Origin: Siphonodentalium dalli
Taxonomy: Eukaryota > Mollusca > Scaphopoda > Gadilida > Siphonodentaliidae
Length of the DNA stretch: 64,000 bases
NCBI GenBank assembly: GCA_032622095.1
Contig: CP136065.1
Location: forward strand, 207,802,151-207,866,150
Reading direction: 5' to 3'
Part shown: piece by piece, positions 1 through 11,760 of the stretch
Layout of the letters: each line of letters opens with the position of its first letter
Position numbering within the stretch: position 1 is the stretch's first letter
Notes under the pieces: generated by a model
What the model was told of the DNA's origin: nothing
What the model saw: only the letters and a program-made list of their open reading frames with translations
The model's database searches: none
Made by a program: the position numbers and the translations under genes

Positions 1-118
1 TGTGAAATAACATAAATTTTATAAAAGTCTGTAATTTGAACAACTGTCATCAATGATTGACTTTGTTCTAATTTTCATTATTAGTTACTCTCCAATAATG
101 AGATTTTTTTATATCAAA

Positions 119-386
119 ACCATGTAAACATTACTGTCACAGCGGAATTAAAACCATGTAAACATTACTGTCACAGCGGAATTAAAACCATGTAAACATT
201 ACTGTCACAGCGGAATTAAAACCATGTAAACATTACTGTCACAGCGGAATTAAAACCATGTAAACATTACTGTCACAGCGGAATTAAAACCATGTAAACA
301 TTACTGTCACAGCGGAATTAAAACCATGTAAACATTAGTCACAGCGGAATTAAAACCATGTAAACATTACTGTCACAGCGGAATTA
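119..386. repeat. 34-bp tandem repeat, about 8 units
   Basis: Units start near 121, 155, 189, 223, 257, 291, 325 and 356. The unit contains CATGTAAACATTACTGTCAC followed by AGCGGAATTAAAAC. All units are nearly identical except the seventh, which has lost three bases in the CATTACTGTC part. Such uniformity suggests recent amplification. No coding role is seen. Confidence 0.95.
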
Positions 387-390
387 GTCC

Positions 391-1409
391 AATTAGTCCA
401 ATAATTAAGATACCAAAGTTTAATAAAAACTTCTCGGTCAACGTTGGAAAATATCAAAGCATTGAAATATATTCTGAACATCATATACAGACCTAAATAT
501 TTGAACTTATTACATGATTAGCAATGTTTGTTAACAAATCACTGTAACAGTGTTGTCTACATAACAATGGTTTCACCCAGCGAGATTTCATTATCAGAGA
601 TCTACTTCAATAATGAATATAAGAAGTTCATCTATTTGTCCATGTTCTTCGTTAGTGGGGATGTTTTTACAGACTATAAAAATAATTTTTTTGTACATTT
701 ACCCACTGTGAGTGACTTGGTTCCCCTTAAATTTCAATCAATTAGGTAATTATTATTAAACTTGTTTGGTACCTTCATTTTTGAAATTTTAAGACTTTGT
801 GTGAATTAGACCCTTGATTTCCGAACAAATTTGGGTTTGCAACATCACAATATGCAGAAAATATGGTACATTTGGTAACAAGATATATGAATCGCTGGCA
901 GGATTGACTTCAAAGTGATTTGTTGGCAAGATGATCCCACACAAGAAGCGGGTTGTACCTTCCCATCCATAATTAGCAAGATTTCAATCAGCAAGTCCAA
1001 GATGATGTCAGGTAGATAGGTAAAATGTGGCTGATTAGCTTAAATAGGATTTCCGTAATATGAGCTTATCCTTCTCCTCCCATGCCAACACTTAAGCATG
1101 AACAAAAGGCATTGTGAGAGTTTCTAATCACAGGAACATCTGTTTAGCCAAAAAAGCTTCAATAAAAAAGGAATTTCCAATAATGATGTAAAAATCGTCC
1201 AATCAAAAACAGCTGAGAAAGCAGAATGTTTAGCAAGTTTTTGGAAGTAGTCAGCCTAAGTGTCTGAGGGCACAATAATACCAGTCAGTGTAAGATGTAA
1301 TATGTAGCAGAAAAGACTCAGGTTTAATTAGTTCTAGTCAATTTACAGACAATTATAACAGGGATATTAGCCACTCAGAGAAGTGGTGAGCCTGTCCTAA
1401 TCTCATATA
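391..1409. other. no gene recognised
   Basis: AT-rich single-copy-looking sequence. A 73-codon open frame at 528-749 (plus) has no recognisable domain and is probably chance. Confidence 0.5.
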
Positions 1410-1860
1410 CAAGCCTGAGTTTAGTGTGCCTGTCATTTGCAGAATGAGGTCCCCAGAGGTGAATTTAGTGACGCTATACCGCATAGTGGGCTAGCATCAC
1501 CAAATTCACCCTCTTGGAACCTCATTCTGCATGGCCTCATCTGCTATGGTCTCAGATTGAAGTTCCCAAATGGTGAATATTGTGATGTACGCCAATTGGG
1601 AACCTCGATTGTGCAATGTGTCATCTGCCAATTTGGGGGATATAGACAAACTAAACTAAAAAAGAAATAGAATCTATGTCAAGAAGTTACTACAGAAATT
1701 TTATAATAAAGAAACTTTCCAGAGAAGATGAGGCCTAAGCAGAATGAGATCCCCAGAGGGTCGATTTGTTGATGCTAGCCCGCTATGTGGGATAGCGTCA
1801 CTAAATTAACCCTCTGAGAACCTCATTCTGCAATTGACAGGCACACTAAACTCAGACTTG
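1410..1860. mobile_element. Fam-B double-hairpin element (hAT-like MITE)
   Basis: The TIR is CAAGCCTGAGTTTAGTGTGC at the left and its reverse complement at the right. Just inside each TIR is a palindrome of about 75 bp, built on GCAGAATGAGGT...CCAGAGGGTGAATTTAGTGA and its complement. The spacer carries a shared internal sequence (AGAAACTAAACT region). The expected 8-bp TSD is not clear here (CTCATATA versus CTTAAAAA). The family class comes from other copies with perfect 8-bp TSDs. Confidence 0.85.
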
Positions 1861-2733
1861 CTTAAAAACTAGGCTATTCTATAGTCATAACATCAAGGAA
1901 GATGCAATTAAACACTCCTGTCTTATGATGGGATATCACAGTTTTTTGCAAACACACAGGTTTCTGGACAAGAGCGCTTGTCATAATGAAGCTTGTTCTA
2001 CAAGGTATTCTAATGTAATTAACGTGTTCACCAGGTAATACTGATGTAATGCTGGTGCCTTACCAGGTATTCAGAGTAAAATCATGTTCCCTGGTTCAGA
2101 TGATGTGATCGATGGAGTGGTCATGGACAATGTGTTGTATGTTATCTGTCAGTGGGTTTGTGAGTTTGTGTCAGTGGATGTTGGGGTAGATAATGTAAGG
2201 TGTCATGGTGGTATTTTCTTATTATTTTAGTGTTGTGGAAATGTGGATGAACCCTTAACCATCTGTTAATCAGTGTTAGATAACTTGACTTTTTGTTTTT
2301 GTTAGATGGATCACTAGAAGAAAGTGGCAGTGTAATCAGGGTTCTCTTTCTGCTTTAATCAACTGTGAAATTTTGTGAATGTGCAAATACATATAAGTCA
2401 AGAATGGAAAATATAACCAACTTTTTTGGTCAAGCATTGAGGGCACAAATAGCAAAACATATCTGATTTATATAAGTGTTTTTTAAAATAACCTGTAATA
2501 TATACGAGCTACAGCCTGTTGTCATGGTGATAAGCTCAATACAATTTTGTCCTGAGAGTTGATGCACATAACGTGCTGTCATAATTGCGAAAAATTTAGA
2601 ACTAGGGTGATGATTTCAGATTTATTACACACCTTGAAACATGACATTCTCAGCAATTAACTATGGAAAACATACTTAAATTACCAGTCACATAATACAG
2701 CAGCACAATAAGGCGCATGAAGAAGGAGCTATA
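1861..2733. other. no gene recognised
   Basis: AT-rich sequence with no open frame of note and no repeat match elsewhere in the window that I can see. Confidence 0.5.
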
Positions 2734-2758
2734 CCCCCCCCCCCCCCCCCCCCCCCCC
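2734..2758. repeat. poly-C tract, 25 bases
   Basis: An uninterrupted run of C, a potential G-quadruplex former on the minus strand. Length may be unreliable in an assembly. Confidence 0.9.
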
Positions 2759-2812
2759 ATTGCCCTTGGTTGACTCGTGTGCAAATTGCCCTTCGCTGAT
2801 ACTCAACCCATG

Positions 2813-2984
2813 TATATTATAATGTAAATTGTCATTATAGTATGATTGTACCTGTCACATAAAGACACTATCTCTTGGTGGGCAGAGATTCCTCCACCCC
2901 TGCACACATTATAATTTAAATTGTCCTTATAGTACATTGCTTGTACCCGTTCACATAAAGACACTGTCTCTTGGTGGGCAAAGC
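2813..2984. repeat. imperfect direct duplication, about 75-80 bp x2
   Basis: Copies at about 2813-2887 and 2906-2984 share TATAATGTAAATTGTC-like starts and the end ACTCTCTTGGTGGGCA-like block (CATAAAGACACT then TCTCTTGGTGGGCA). They diverge by several substitutions and small indels. Confidence 0.85.
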
Positions 2985-3067
2985 TAACTTCAAGTTAATT
3001 GCATTAGGTGCATATAGAATTATGTTAAACGTCTAAACATCTAGGTCTCTAAATATGGTACCTTGAA

Positions 3068-3311
3068 TCCTTCCATGATGGGAGCTTCCTGAAATTTTGC
3101 GAATACCCTGTGCCAATGCATTCTCTTATAAATGCGGGTCTCCCATAGGGAGAATATACATTGGCCTGACAATATTTACCTTGACTTTGTAAGCCAGTGC
3201 ATTCTCTTATATATGTGAGGCTTCCTTTGGGAGACATATATCATATATAAAGAGAATGCACTGGCCCAGGATCTTTAATGCTGCACCAGCATGGCACCCC
3301 TCATGAATGGG
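3068..3311. mobile_element. Fam-C double-hairpin element (piggyBac-like MITE)
   Basis: Two palindromes of about 60-75 bp built on GCCAATGCATTCTCTTATA are separated by a spacer containing TTACCTTGACTTTGTAAGCC. The right end reads CATGAATGGG followed by TTAA (3312-3315). The left end (AATCCTTCCATGATGGGAGC) is degraded and its TTAA is not intact. Minus-strand open frame 3049-3237 is a shadow of the repeat. Confidence 0.75.
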
Positions 3312-3686
3312 TTAAACCTGAGTTGTTAATGTACCATGGAAGTATCTATGTTTCTTTAAACTTTTTCTATCTTCACAAAAATTCACATACTTATACTTCT
3401 TATTAACTCATGCAAAAGGAAACAACTCACCTAAAGGTGAAAACCATACTGTTGAGGAACAGTAAGAAATAACATGTAATGACATATGATATTTTGTCTT
3501 CAATGACCACATAGAATATATTCTTACTAAACCAACATGTTTTCAATCATTCTCAATATCTCACAGAAATCTCTGACAGGCTTGCACCTAAGTTTTAATC
3601 CCAGGATCAGAGAAATTAGCTAAATGGGATAACAGTTCACTGAACAATCAGAGAAACAAGCCATGGCCTGGGTATAATTATGGCAG

Positions 3687-4166
3687 AAGGCTAGCCTGAG
3701 TTTAGTGGGCCTGTCCTTTGCAGAATGAGGCCCCCCAGAGGGTGAATTTAGTGACGCTATCCCGCATAGCGGGCTAGCATCACTAAATTAACCCTCTGGG
3801 GACTTCATTCTGCTTAGGTGTCATCTTCTCTGGAATGTTTCTTTATAAATTATTATAAAATTTCAATAGAAACTTCTCAACATAGATTCTATTTCTTTTT
3901 TAGTTTAATTTAGTTTCTCTATGTCCCCAAATTGGCAGACGACATATGGCATATAATCGAGGTTTCCAATGGGTGTACATCACAATATTCACCATTTTGG
4001 GAACTTCAATCTGAGTCTATGTCTCCCATAGCAGATGAGGTCATGCAGAATTAGGTCCCCAGAGGGTGAATTTAGTGATGCTAGCCCACTATGCGGGATA
4101 GCGTCACTAAATTCACCCTCTGGGGACCTCATTCTGCAAATGGCAGGCACACTAAACTCAGGCTTG
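3687..4166. mobile_element. Fam-B element with perfect 8-bp TSD
   Basis: Flanked by TATGGCAG at 3679-3686 and 4167-4174, a perfect 8-bp direct repeat as made by hAT transposases. The left TIR is disturbed by four extra bases (AAGGCTAGCCTGAG). Both terminal palindromes are present. The internal sequence is collinear with the 1410-1860 and 58413-58862 copies. An open frame at 4035-4271 runs through the right hairpin and is not a gene. Confidence 0.88.
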
Positions 4167-4174
4167 TATGGCAG

Positions 4175-4914
4175 TAGGTTAGGTGTGAGAGATGGGGTGC
4201 ATCAGCATTCAGGATTACAGTATGCATTGATAGGGGTTCATGGAGTCCAGGGCTACCTGCTCGCAGCATAACAAAAATAAACCAAGAAAAAAGCAACAGG
4301 CTGAGTTAACAAAGACGCTTGACTTTTTATTCTTGAAATATTAAACAAGAAACTAATACTACATCAAGAACGCCTGGTCACTTTGGCAGGGAAATAAACT
4401 ACATTAACCCTACCAGTGTGGGCAGTATAGCTTCGAACTGGATCTAGCATATACACCATACAACTATGATGGCTCTGCATATTTCTTCCATTCCATCTTA
4501 AGTCTGAATGTATACTAATTGTAATTGAGTTTGAGATGATAGCGGGTGTTAATCTATGCATACAAAACAAGTTCTCTGAACCTACATTATGCATGAAATC
4601 CCAAAGTCAGGCTGTTGTCCAATTGGATGTTTTAGGACTATATCTCTGACATGATAATTCTGAATAATTATAAGAAACATATACATGTGCATTATCATGC
4701 TGTTATACAGAATTCAGAATACACAATTAAATTGAACAACAGGTTAGAAAAAAAACTCCACAGTTTTGAAAAGAGGTGCAAAGTCCAGATCACATGATGG
4801 CATTACTTCTCATGTAGACAATCCTTCAAAAGATTAAAGTAAATGGAGAGTGAATACTAATTAAGTTCAACAAGGGTGCTGGCATACCCGCATGGTGGCA
4901 AATTCAAAACAAAG
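4175..4914. other. no gene recognised
   Basis: A 76-codon minus frame at 4364-4594 has no recognisable domain. No repeat from elsewhere in the window is seen. Confidence 0.45.
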
Positions 4915-5250
4915 ATATATAACTCCAGAACGGAAAACATGAACAAAACGATTTAACACTCAATTGATTGCCATCATATTGGTGAACATCCATCCATCAA
5001 CTGGTGGTGGAAATAGGGACAAATAACAAAGACTTCCTAATAAACAAAGATGAATAACTCTAGAGAAAAAAAAGATTGAACACTCCATTGAATGCCCTCA
5101 TAGTAGTGAACATCCATACCAAATTTCATTCAGATCCGACAACCAGTGTTTGAGATATCTGCCCGGATGGACAGATAAATGTCAGTCCAGCTCGATGGAT
5201 GGACGAGGTCAATCCAATATACCCCCTATCTCTTCGAGCGTGGGGGTATA
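4915..5250 (+). repeat. Fam-F dispersed repeat, internally duplicated
   Basis: Contains GTGAACATCCATACCAAATTTC, shared with 29470-29706, then a GGATGGACAGATAAATG tract, and ends with a short hairpin of C-run and G-run (ATACCCCC ... GGGGGTATAA). The head is duplicated: 4917-4995 and 5048-5120 both carry AATAACTC...GAACATCCAT. Non-coding. The class (SINE or MITE) cannot be told from the sequence alone. Confidence 0.75.
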
Positions 5251-5255
5251 ATAAC

Positions 5256-6170
5256 TTTATTATATAAATTATTATAATACTGGTAATGAAGGTATGATTT
5301 CGGGAACAACTATGATTTAAATCAGAATTGGATTAAACTTATATTCCCATCCATGATTTGGTACATTTATATTAGATATGTTTCATTCAAGTTTGGGCAC
5401 AAAAGCTGTTTGATGTCTACTCTACAGTCTACCAATATATTAGGTAGTTATGGTCATACTTCAAACAGATGAATTATCCATATAAACCCACACCCACCCC
5501 GAGAAAGCTTATAATAACTACAAGAATCTATGTTAGTTAGTTGATTAATTAGGCATATTTCTGTTTCACTCAGGCGCCCCTCTGTCCACCACACCATTTT
5601 ACCTGGCAGAAACACGCTACCTGCTGCCACTGATTAGCGATGAAAGGCAGCCATAAATTGGACCAAGAAAACACATCATTCTTTGCACCTTCTTGGTGAA
5701 TGAGTTATTATATAAACCCGATGGAGAATATTTGCTACTTTGGGACTGCTAATGTTGTTTCAAGCATTGTGTTCCTGTGTTAAGAATGAAAGTGGTGGTA
5801 AACAGATAGCATTGTTACATGATTCCCTAGCATGGGAAAATAAACAGAAGGAAAGTGGGGGTATTGTGTCGAAAGAACACTAGGCTACTAGGGTATATAA
5901 TGGAAGGTAACCCTTCAACTTTTCATCAATGGTTTCTATTTCAGCTGGCATGGTGGTCTGAAAATTTAGTAGGGGTATAAAGAGCCATCACAGATTTCTT
6001 CATGTGGGCTGATAATCCTTCAGGATAATGAGGACATCTGATAACCATAATATTTGCAAAGAGTCCTGGTTGTAAAACATGAACTATGTCCCAAAATTAC
6101 ACACATACAAACTGTTTAAAATAGCATATGAAGCTGAGAAATATGTGGCTATGAATATATATATCACCCT
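5256..6170. other. no gene recognised
   Basis: No hallmark coding sequence. The stretch just upstream of 6171 could be more of the decayed retrotransposon, but the reading frame is broken there. Confidence 0.45.
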
Positions 6171-6473
6171 CTGAGGGTTGAAACTGAGAAGCTCTGTGAA
6201 CAAATTTGTATTATATGCCACTTGAAAGAGACTGAAGATGAAACTCATTTCATCTCGCGCTGCCCTTATTATCATGACCTCAGAGTATCCCTCTTAAAAT
6301 CTCTATCTGAATGAATTTCGGAATTGTTATCTGAAGGAAAGTTTGATGATGCATTGGTAGCAAAAATATCTTACCCACAACAAGTATCTAAATATCTCTC
6401 CGAAGCATTTCGACAAAAGAAAGAACTTTTTATAAATCAGATACTCAGTACTAAAATGTGCTTGCTTCATTGA
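6171..6473 (+). pseudogene. C-terminal fragment of a non-LTR retrotransposon protein
   Basis: In the frame starting at 6171 the translation includes CIICHLKETEDETHFISRCP, a C-x2-C-x9-H-x4-C cluster followed by YYHDLR. This Cys/His cluster with an E-x-HF core is typical of the extreme C-terminus of jockey/CR1-type non-LTR retrotransposon ORF2 proteins, after the reverse transcriptase. The zinc-like ligands are the codons at 6207, 6216, 6246 and 6261. The frame has one TGA at 6312-6314, then continues 52 more codons to TGA 6471-6473. No reverse-transcriptase motif survives upstream. The sequence is clearly different from the fragment at 13116-14177, so it represents another lineage. It has an internal stop and no start codon, so I call it dead. 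Confidence 0.7.
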
Positions 6474-7061
6474 GATAGAAAAGTTACCGATTATATTAAT
6501 GGTTAACATATATACACAGTGAATCGGAATGAATATTTAATTTTATTTTGCAGGAATCGATATGCAAAATATTTCTTTAGGTATGCAAAATAATTATATT
6601 AAGCTTGACATATATAGGCAGGATGTTTATTGTATTCTCATTATTTTGTATTGCATACACATGTCATGAAAATAAATAATATGTCTCTCTCTCTTGCTCT
6701 CATTTGCAATGAAAGGAATATATAGTAGCAACAGGATAAGACTGTGTCCCCAGAATGCTATAAAGAATTTAGAGACAGGCAGGTAACTCTTTCACAAATA
6801 TTTGCATCCTTTCCTCCTGCTGGGATATGGCCTAGGTTTCATTCTTATCAGGCCAGATTATTGATGGGTCATTATTGCTCACTACGTGGGGTAATAGATT
6901 TTTGTAATCCTTGGAAATAAGAAAAAAATAACAGGTACACTGGAGCAGAGGGGACATATGGGAACAGCTACTCCCATTGCTAACATACATGCTCATATTG
7001 ATTAGCATGAGCTTAATTCTTGTAAGTACATGTACTTACATATGGTCTATCACTTCCTATA
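6474..7061. other. mostly nothing recognised; one uninterrupted frame
   Basis: A 63-codon stop-free plus-strand frame without ATG runs 6729-6917 (stop 6918-6920) and looks coding-like (…FPPAGIWPRFHSYQARLLMG…). It may be another decayed transposon fragment, but I cannot assign it. Confidence 0.3.
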
Positions 7062-7388
7062 ACAAGTTTATATAATTTCCTAGGTATAAAATAATAAATA
7101 TGAATCGAAGACCTCTGTCTGGAAATGCTTCTATCAATTAATATTGATTTTAAAAACAATTTTGGTATAATATAAAAACAATCAATTTGGGACATTTTAC
7201 GACTGGGTGTCGTTCAGGGCGCGTACTCTATAAAAAATTATAAAATTAGTAATAAAAATGTCTCACTTGATTGTTGCATAATATTAGAAAATATTGATAA
7301 AATCAATATTAATTGATAGAAGCATTTCCGGAGAGGTGTCTTTGACTCATATCTATTATTTTATACCTAGAAAACTATATCAATCTGT
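7062..7388. repeat. inverted repeat pair, about 97-bp arms
   Basis: The reverse complement of about 7062-7158 matches about 7291-7388. Both arms contain AAAATCAATATTAATTGATA, GAAGCATTTCC and TATTATTTTATACCTAG, with several differences. A related but more diverged block lies at about 9795-9885. The two open frames at 7013-7195 (minus) and 7294-7614 (plus) resemble each other only because they lie in the arms. Confidence 0.8.
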
Positions 7389-7399
7389 CATTAATGAAG

Positions 7400-8438
7400 A
7401 CTGTTTGAGTAGCATATGTTTTGTATTTTTGGCATTTATCTTTGACCTATATACGCTGACCTATGATATGACTATAAAACATGCCCCTTTCTGGATGTTC
7501 TGCTCACAAAGAGCTCCCTTACCCTTGTATGCTAACAGCACCCTTGAGAGTAAAACCTGTTTGTGGATTAAATATAACAGACATATCTGCACTCCTCACT
7601 TGCTTCCTTGGTAGATCTGATCAGCTGTCCCATGCCAAAAAGATAAAGCTAGAAGGATTCCCAAAGCACCTCCATTATTACAGTTTATTGAACATGATTG
7701 ATAGCTTATTTTGACTCTTTGTGGGGTCTGCCTCTATAAACAATGATCTTATTACCTGCCATATGGGGGGCAAACAGGTTGCTTTCTCTAGTCAAGGGAG
7801 GAAAAACAAAGTTCTAAGTAAACCTGGTGATTGCAGGCCAAAAGATCTCTTTCAAGTGTGTAGTCATAAAGCACAATGTTGGCCAATAATACCTTCCACA
7901 GGGGATTGAAAAAGGCTCATTTAATCAAAAGAGCAACCACAAGCACTGTGGTTGCCAGGAATATCTTCCTCTTGGGGAATCTAATGAAATCAAACTCTTT
8001 GATAAGGACTGTTTAGTCTATGTAACTTAGCAGCCCCCTGTTAATCTAGATATTAACTGTATCTGTTTTGGTTCAGGTAAATTATGTCAATGTTATGTGA
8101 TTACATGGAAAATAAATCAGAATTATCATTGAGGAGTAAAATCAATGGCTCCCATTGTCAGAGATATCATATCATATTCTCATGTTTAGTCTTCTTATGC
8201 CAACACACCACCTGTTTCTTTTGATAAAAGTCATGGTGTGATGTATATTACATGAAATGATGAATGATTGCATGGATGTCTTCTCTGACTGAATGATTCT
8301 GTTCTCTGACTGAATGCATGGTTCTGTTCTATGAGTGCATATTTCTCCAGGCTTCCCTGACAATAATAAGGAGGGCGGGATGCATAGATTGGTTCATTAG
8401 TAAACTGAATTCACACCTTAACTAAACCACTGGGGGTA
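7400..8438. other. no gene recognised
   Basis: Several short overlapping frames (for example 7481-7714 and 7721-7909, plus) show no domain. No repeat seen. Confidence 0.45.

Positions 8439-8472
<34 letters not shown>
8439..8472. repeat. poly-G tract, 34 bases
   Basis: The longest homopolymer in the window. The minus frame 8422-8634 encodes polyproline only because of it. Confidence 0.9.
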
Positions 8473-8473
<1 letters not shown>

Positions 8474-8519
8474 AACTTCACATACTTTAAATATGCTGAG
8501 TGGCATATTTTAGGGAGAA

Positions 8520-9032
8520 GCAGATCATGCCATGAATCTCTTCTCTTGCTAAACCTAATGTTCCACCAGTACAAAACCTGGAAACTTTTAGAAGTTTTGA
8601 CACTGGGAACCTTATAAAGTCGAAAAAATAACACAGGGAATATAGTTCTTAGCTCTTATCTGTTCCTTAGTAATGTACTTCACTGTAGGTAAATGTCCCA
8701 ACTCGAAATTACATGCTTTTCTGTGACTTTTGTGAGGCGATATCGAAATAAACATTGAATTAATTACCCAGGAGAAATTCAATATTAGTAAGCGAAGCAC
8801 ATCAAAATCGCTCATAAACTCACTTAAATCATGAAATTTTTAGTTGGGACTTTCACCTACAGTGCAGTACATTATAAAGGAATAATTAATAAGTAAGAAA
8901 TATATTTCCCTGTGTTATTTTTTCTACTTTATTAGGTTACCTGTCAAAACTTCAAAAAGTTCCCAGGTTTTGTTCTGGTGGAATATGATCTCTACGGGCG
9001 TTAGCCATATCAGAGATTCATGGCATGATCTA
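8520..9032. mobile_element. Fam-D long palindromic element (hAT-like MITE)
   Basis: Ends are GCAGATCATGCCATGAATCT and the inverted AGATTCATGGCATGATCTA. Flanked by a perfect 8-bp TSD, AGGGAGAA, at 8512-8519 and 9033-9040. The arms extend inward as long imperfect complements: ACAAAACCTGG...AACTTTT near 8570 pairs with the block near 8950, and CCCAACTCGAAATT pairs with the block near 8845. Related copies are at 17710, 53176 and 61697. Confidence 0.85.
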
Positions 9033-9084
9033 AGGGAGAATATGTCTCCCAAGTTGCCCTCTAGGTTGGTCCCTGCACATATAC

Positions 9085-9400
9085 CATCACCATAGCACAG
9101 TGGGCCATCACTAAATTCACCATCTGGGGACCTCATTATGCTTAGGCCTCATCTTCTGGAAGTATCTATAATCTCAAACTAACATTGCAGAAGATGAAAT
9201 GCACATTCGAGGTGACTAATGTGTGAACATCACCAACTTTAACTGAGGAAATTCAATCTGATTCTAGGTCTCCCAGAGCAGTTGATGCCTCAGCAGAATG
9301 AGGTTCCAAAAGGGTGAATTTGGTGATGCTAGCCCACCATCACTAAATTCACCTTCTGGGGACCTCATTCTGCAAATGTCCGACACACTATTTGCAGTTG
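9085..9400. mobile_element. Fam-B element, left end lost
   Basis: Begins inside the left palindrome and keeps the spacer and the full right hairpin. Ends in the variant TIR CACACTATTTGCAG. The spacer is of the subfamily with CTAGGTCTCCC and TTCTGGAAGTATCTATA. Confidence 0.75.
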
Positions 9401-10776
9401 TATTTTGCCCTGTTTCCATGGAGGAGTTGATGCTAGCAGAATGATCAACCCTTCATTATCCATGGCAGTATAATTGTGAAAAATACATATGAAAGGTACT
9501 CAATCCGATTTGATGATCCCAATATAATCAGATTCCAACAACAACAGCTTTTTAGAAATGCCACTTCAGTTATCAGAATCGATTAATTGCCCAAAAATAA
9601 TGCTAACCACTATCAACTATAGTATAAAATTGCCCAAAACATGTTATTTATCAACATTTTGTTCGACGAAATTTGGCCTTATTGTCAACACAAAGCCTCT
9701 TGATTTTAGAGTTATCCATCCATAATTTGGTCAGACCGTTGGCTCGTCCACTTTTTACTGGGCCACTTATAAGTCTGGATGGTGAAAATAATAGATTTTA
9801 AAAATCGATATCTAATAACTCTTGAGCTTTGATAGGCGGGTTCCTCGACTCGTATCAATTATTTTTTACCCCCGAAACCAAATAAATAGTAATTGAGGGG
9901 CGCTTAATCGGATTATGCATCTTTAAAGAGCTAATATACTGCAAAAACGCTATAAATGCACCCAGTGATTATTAGTTGATGGAGATACACAACAATACTA
10001 ATTGATGAACCCAGAAACTTGCAGTAACTGTCTTGTACAGTTATGGTTCACCCAACTGCGTAGATATAGTTTATAAACCACCTTCTTTCATTTCCGGAAC
10101 ATATGAACTAAGCTAATACTTACATCTTTATAAACATTTGTTAATTTTGGCAGTGACCTGCTTATATGGCTGACATCCAAAGACATGGGCCAATCTGTCA
10201 CTACACATTAGTTTACATTCCTTTGGGCATGTTATACCAGAATAACCACAATTGCTCAATGTTTAGTCTTCAGAACCCAGGAACCCACCTGTTCGTCTTT
10301 GATCAGGATGATTGTAAGTAACAGTTACTTACACAATTATAAGGTTGTTAGTTAACAGCAGTCGTGTGTAATCTGCCTGTGAGCCATTGCCAAGATATGC
10401 ATCTCAAATCACAGAAAGAGTATCTCTCCAATAAAAACAGTAACATTATTAAATACAGAGACACAATGAGACTCAGACTGTATAAACATACTCTCAGAGT
10501 CATACTGACATACTGAGTCTATTGTTATCTCCTGAAAATGGCATTTCCTGGAAGAGTACAGACTTAGTGCAAATTAAGTCACATCGCGTTACGTTAATCC
10601 TTTCGCTTGGACACTTTTTTCTTGGGGTTGCCAATAGTGGGTTCCGATTGGCACTGATGACATGGAATCCTGCAGTTCAGGAAATAGAAAGTCTACAATA
10701 AGTAATGAGACCCACTTTTATAATGTGGGTATACATTTAACTCAGACAATCATATGTGATCCTCAATGTTCATTTA
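9401..10776. other. no gene; one diverged repeat block
   Basis: About 9795-9885 (GATAGGCGGGTTCCTCGACT then CGTATCAATTATTTTTTACC) is related to the arms at 7062-7388. The rest shows nothing recognisable. Confidence 0.45.
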
Positions 10777-10998
10777 CAGTAATAATGCCCTAAATAATCG
10801 ACTCCTTATAATTAACCACAGCAGAATTATGGGTAAATTTTCAGGATTTAGTCGGAAATATGGCTTGTTGCCATTCATCGGAAAGATCTCACTGAGACCT
10901 TTCCGATGAATAACAACAAGCCATATTTCAGACTAAATCCTGAAAAGTTACCCATAATTCTGCTGTGGTTAAGTATTTGATTATTTAGGGCATTACTG
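10777..10998. mobile_element. Fam-A hairpin element (Tc1/mariner-like MITE)
   Basis: A near-perfect palindrome with arms of about 105 bp. It starts CAGTAATAATGCCC and ends GGGCATTACTG, flanked by TA on both sides (10775-10776 and 10999-11000). Arm landmarks are CAGCAGAATTATGGGTAA, GGATTTAGTCGGAAATATGG and GCCATTCATCGGAAAG. It has no coding capacity. Host sequence on both sides is partly duplicated (see findings). Confidence 0.92.
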
Positions 10999-11000
10999 TA

Positions 11001-11465
11001 CTTAACTCAGACAGAGAGCAGACAATCATATGTGATCTTGAATTTTCATATAGTACTTCTATGACCAGTCTGATAAGTTCAATTGTCAGCAATAAAGATT
11101 CCTTTTGAGGATATTTTGCAGGTTCCACAATTATATATAGTCTGGGCTAGATGAAGTGTTAATGGGTTTGATCACATGCTCAATGTCCCCACAAATGAAT
11201 GAATATGAATCCTTATGCTATTTTTATGATTGTCTGCTAATATTAAGTTCCCTTACAAATAAATTAATAAATAGATAAAAGGGTATTCTTCAGCCTTGAA
11301 TCTTCTTTGAGCAAGTAATTGGTTAAGCACTATATAAAAACTGTCATTATTATTAAATGAAGAACAAAACATATCCCCATGCATGTCACCAGAACCAAAT
11401 GGGATAATCCATTAAAAACACCAGATGTTGGACTGTCCAAATGGGACTAAGGCTAAGGATAGCCC
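11001..11465. other. no gene recognised
   Basis: The first 50 bases repeat the flank left of the preceding element. The remainder shows nothing. Confidence 0.5.
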
Positions 11466-11760
11466 TGCAGTGCATTAAGCTTGGACAAATTATGTATGGT
11501 GCAAAAGATTTCAGATCTCTAAGTTGAAAAAGGGAGATAATGTTCACTAAAAAAAGTCGGACGGACCTGCACAGGTTCCCATGGTACTAAATATCTGTGC
11601 AAGTTAAAAAAAAAATCACTGTAATATTCAGGGCTACAAGCTCGGACAAAATTGCACCCATGGACAGACAGACAGAAGGATGACCCGATTCATATATAAC
11701 CCTCATAACTTTGTAGTAGCTACTTGGTTCTATTTGATCACTGGGTGGGGGGGGGGGGGG
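11466..11760 (+). repeat. Fam-F dispersed repeat ending in a G-run
   Basis: Shares CTCGGACAAAATTG, TCTAAGTTGAAAAAGGG and GGTTCCCATGGTACT with 40003-41106 and 58933-59245. Ends with GACAGACAGACAGAAGG, ATAACTTTG and a 14-base G-run (11747-11760). Confidence 0.8.

Noticed and set aside
119-386. CRISPR-like array of 34-bp repeats
   Set aside because: The units are contiguous with no variable spacers, and the sequence looks eukaryotic. It is a simple tandem repeat.
8422-8634. Polyproline-rich small protein on the minus strand
   Set aside because: Created by the 34-base G-run at 8439-8472. Length-variable homopolymer, no other coding signal.
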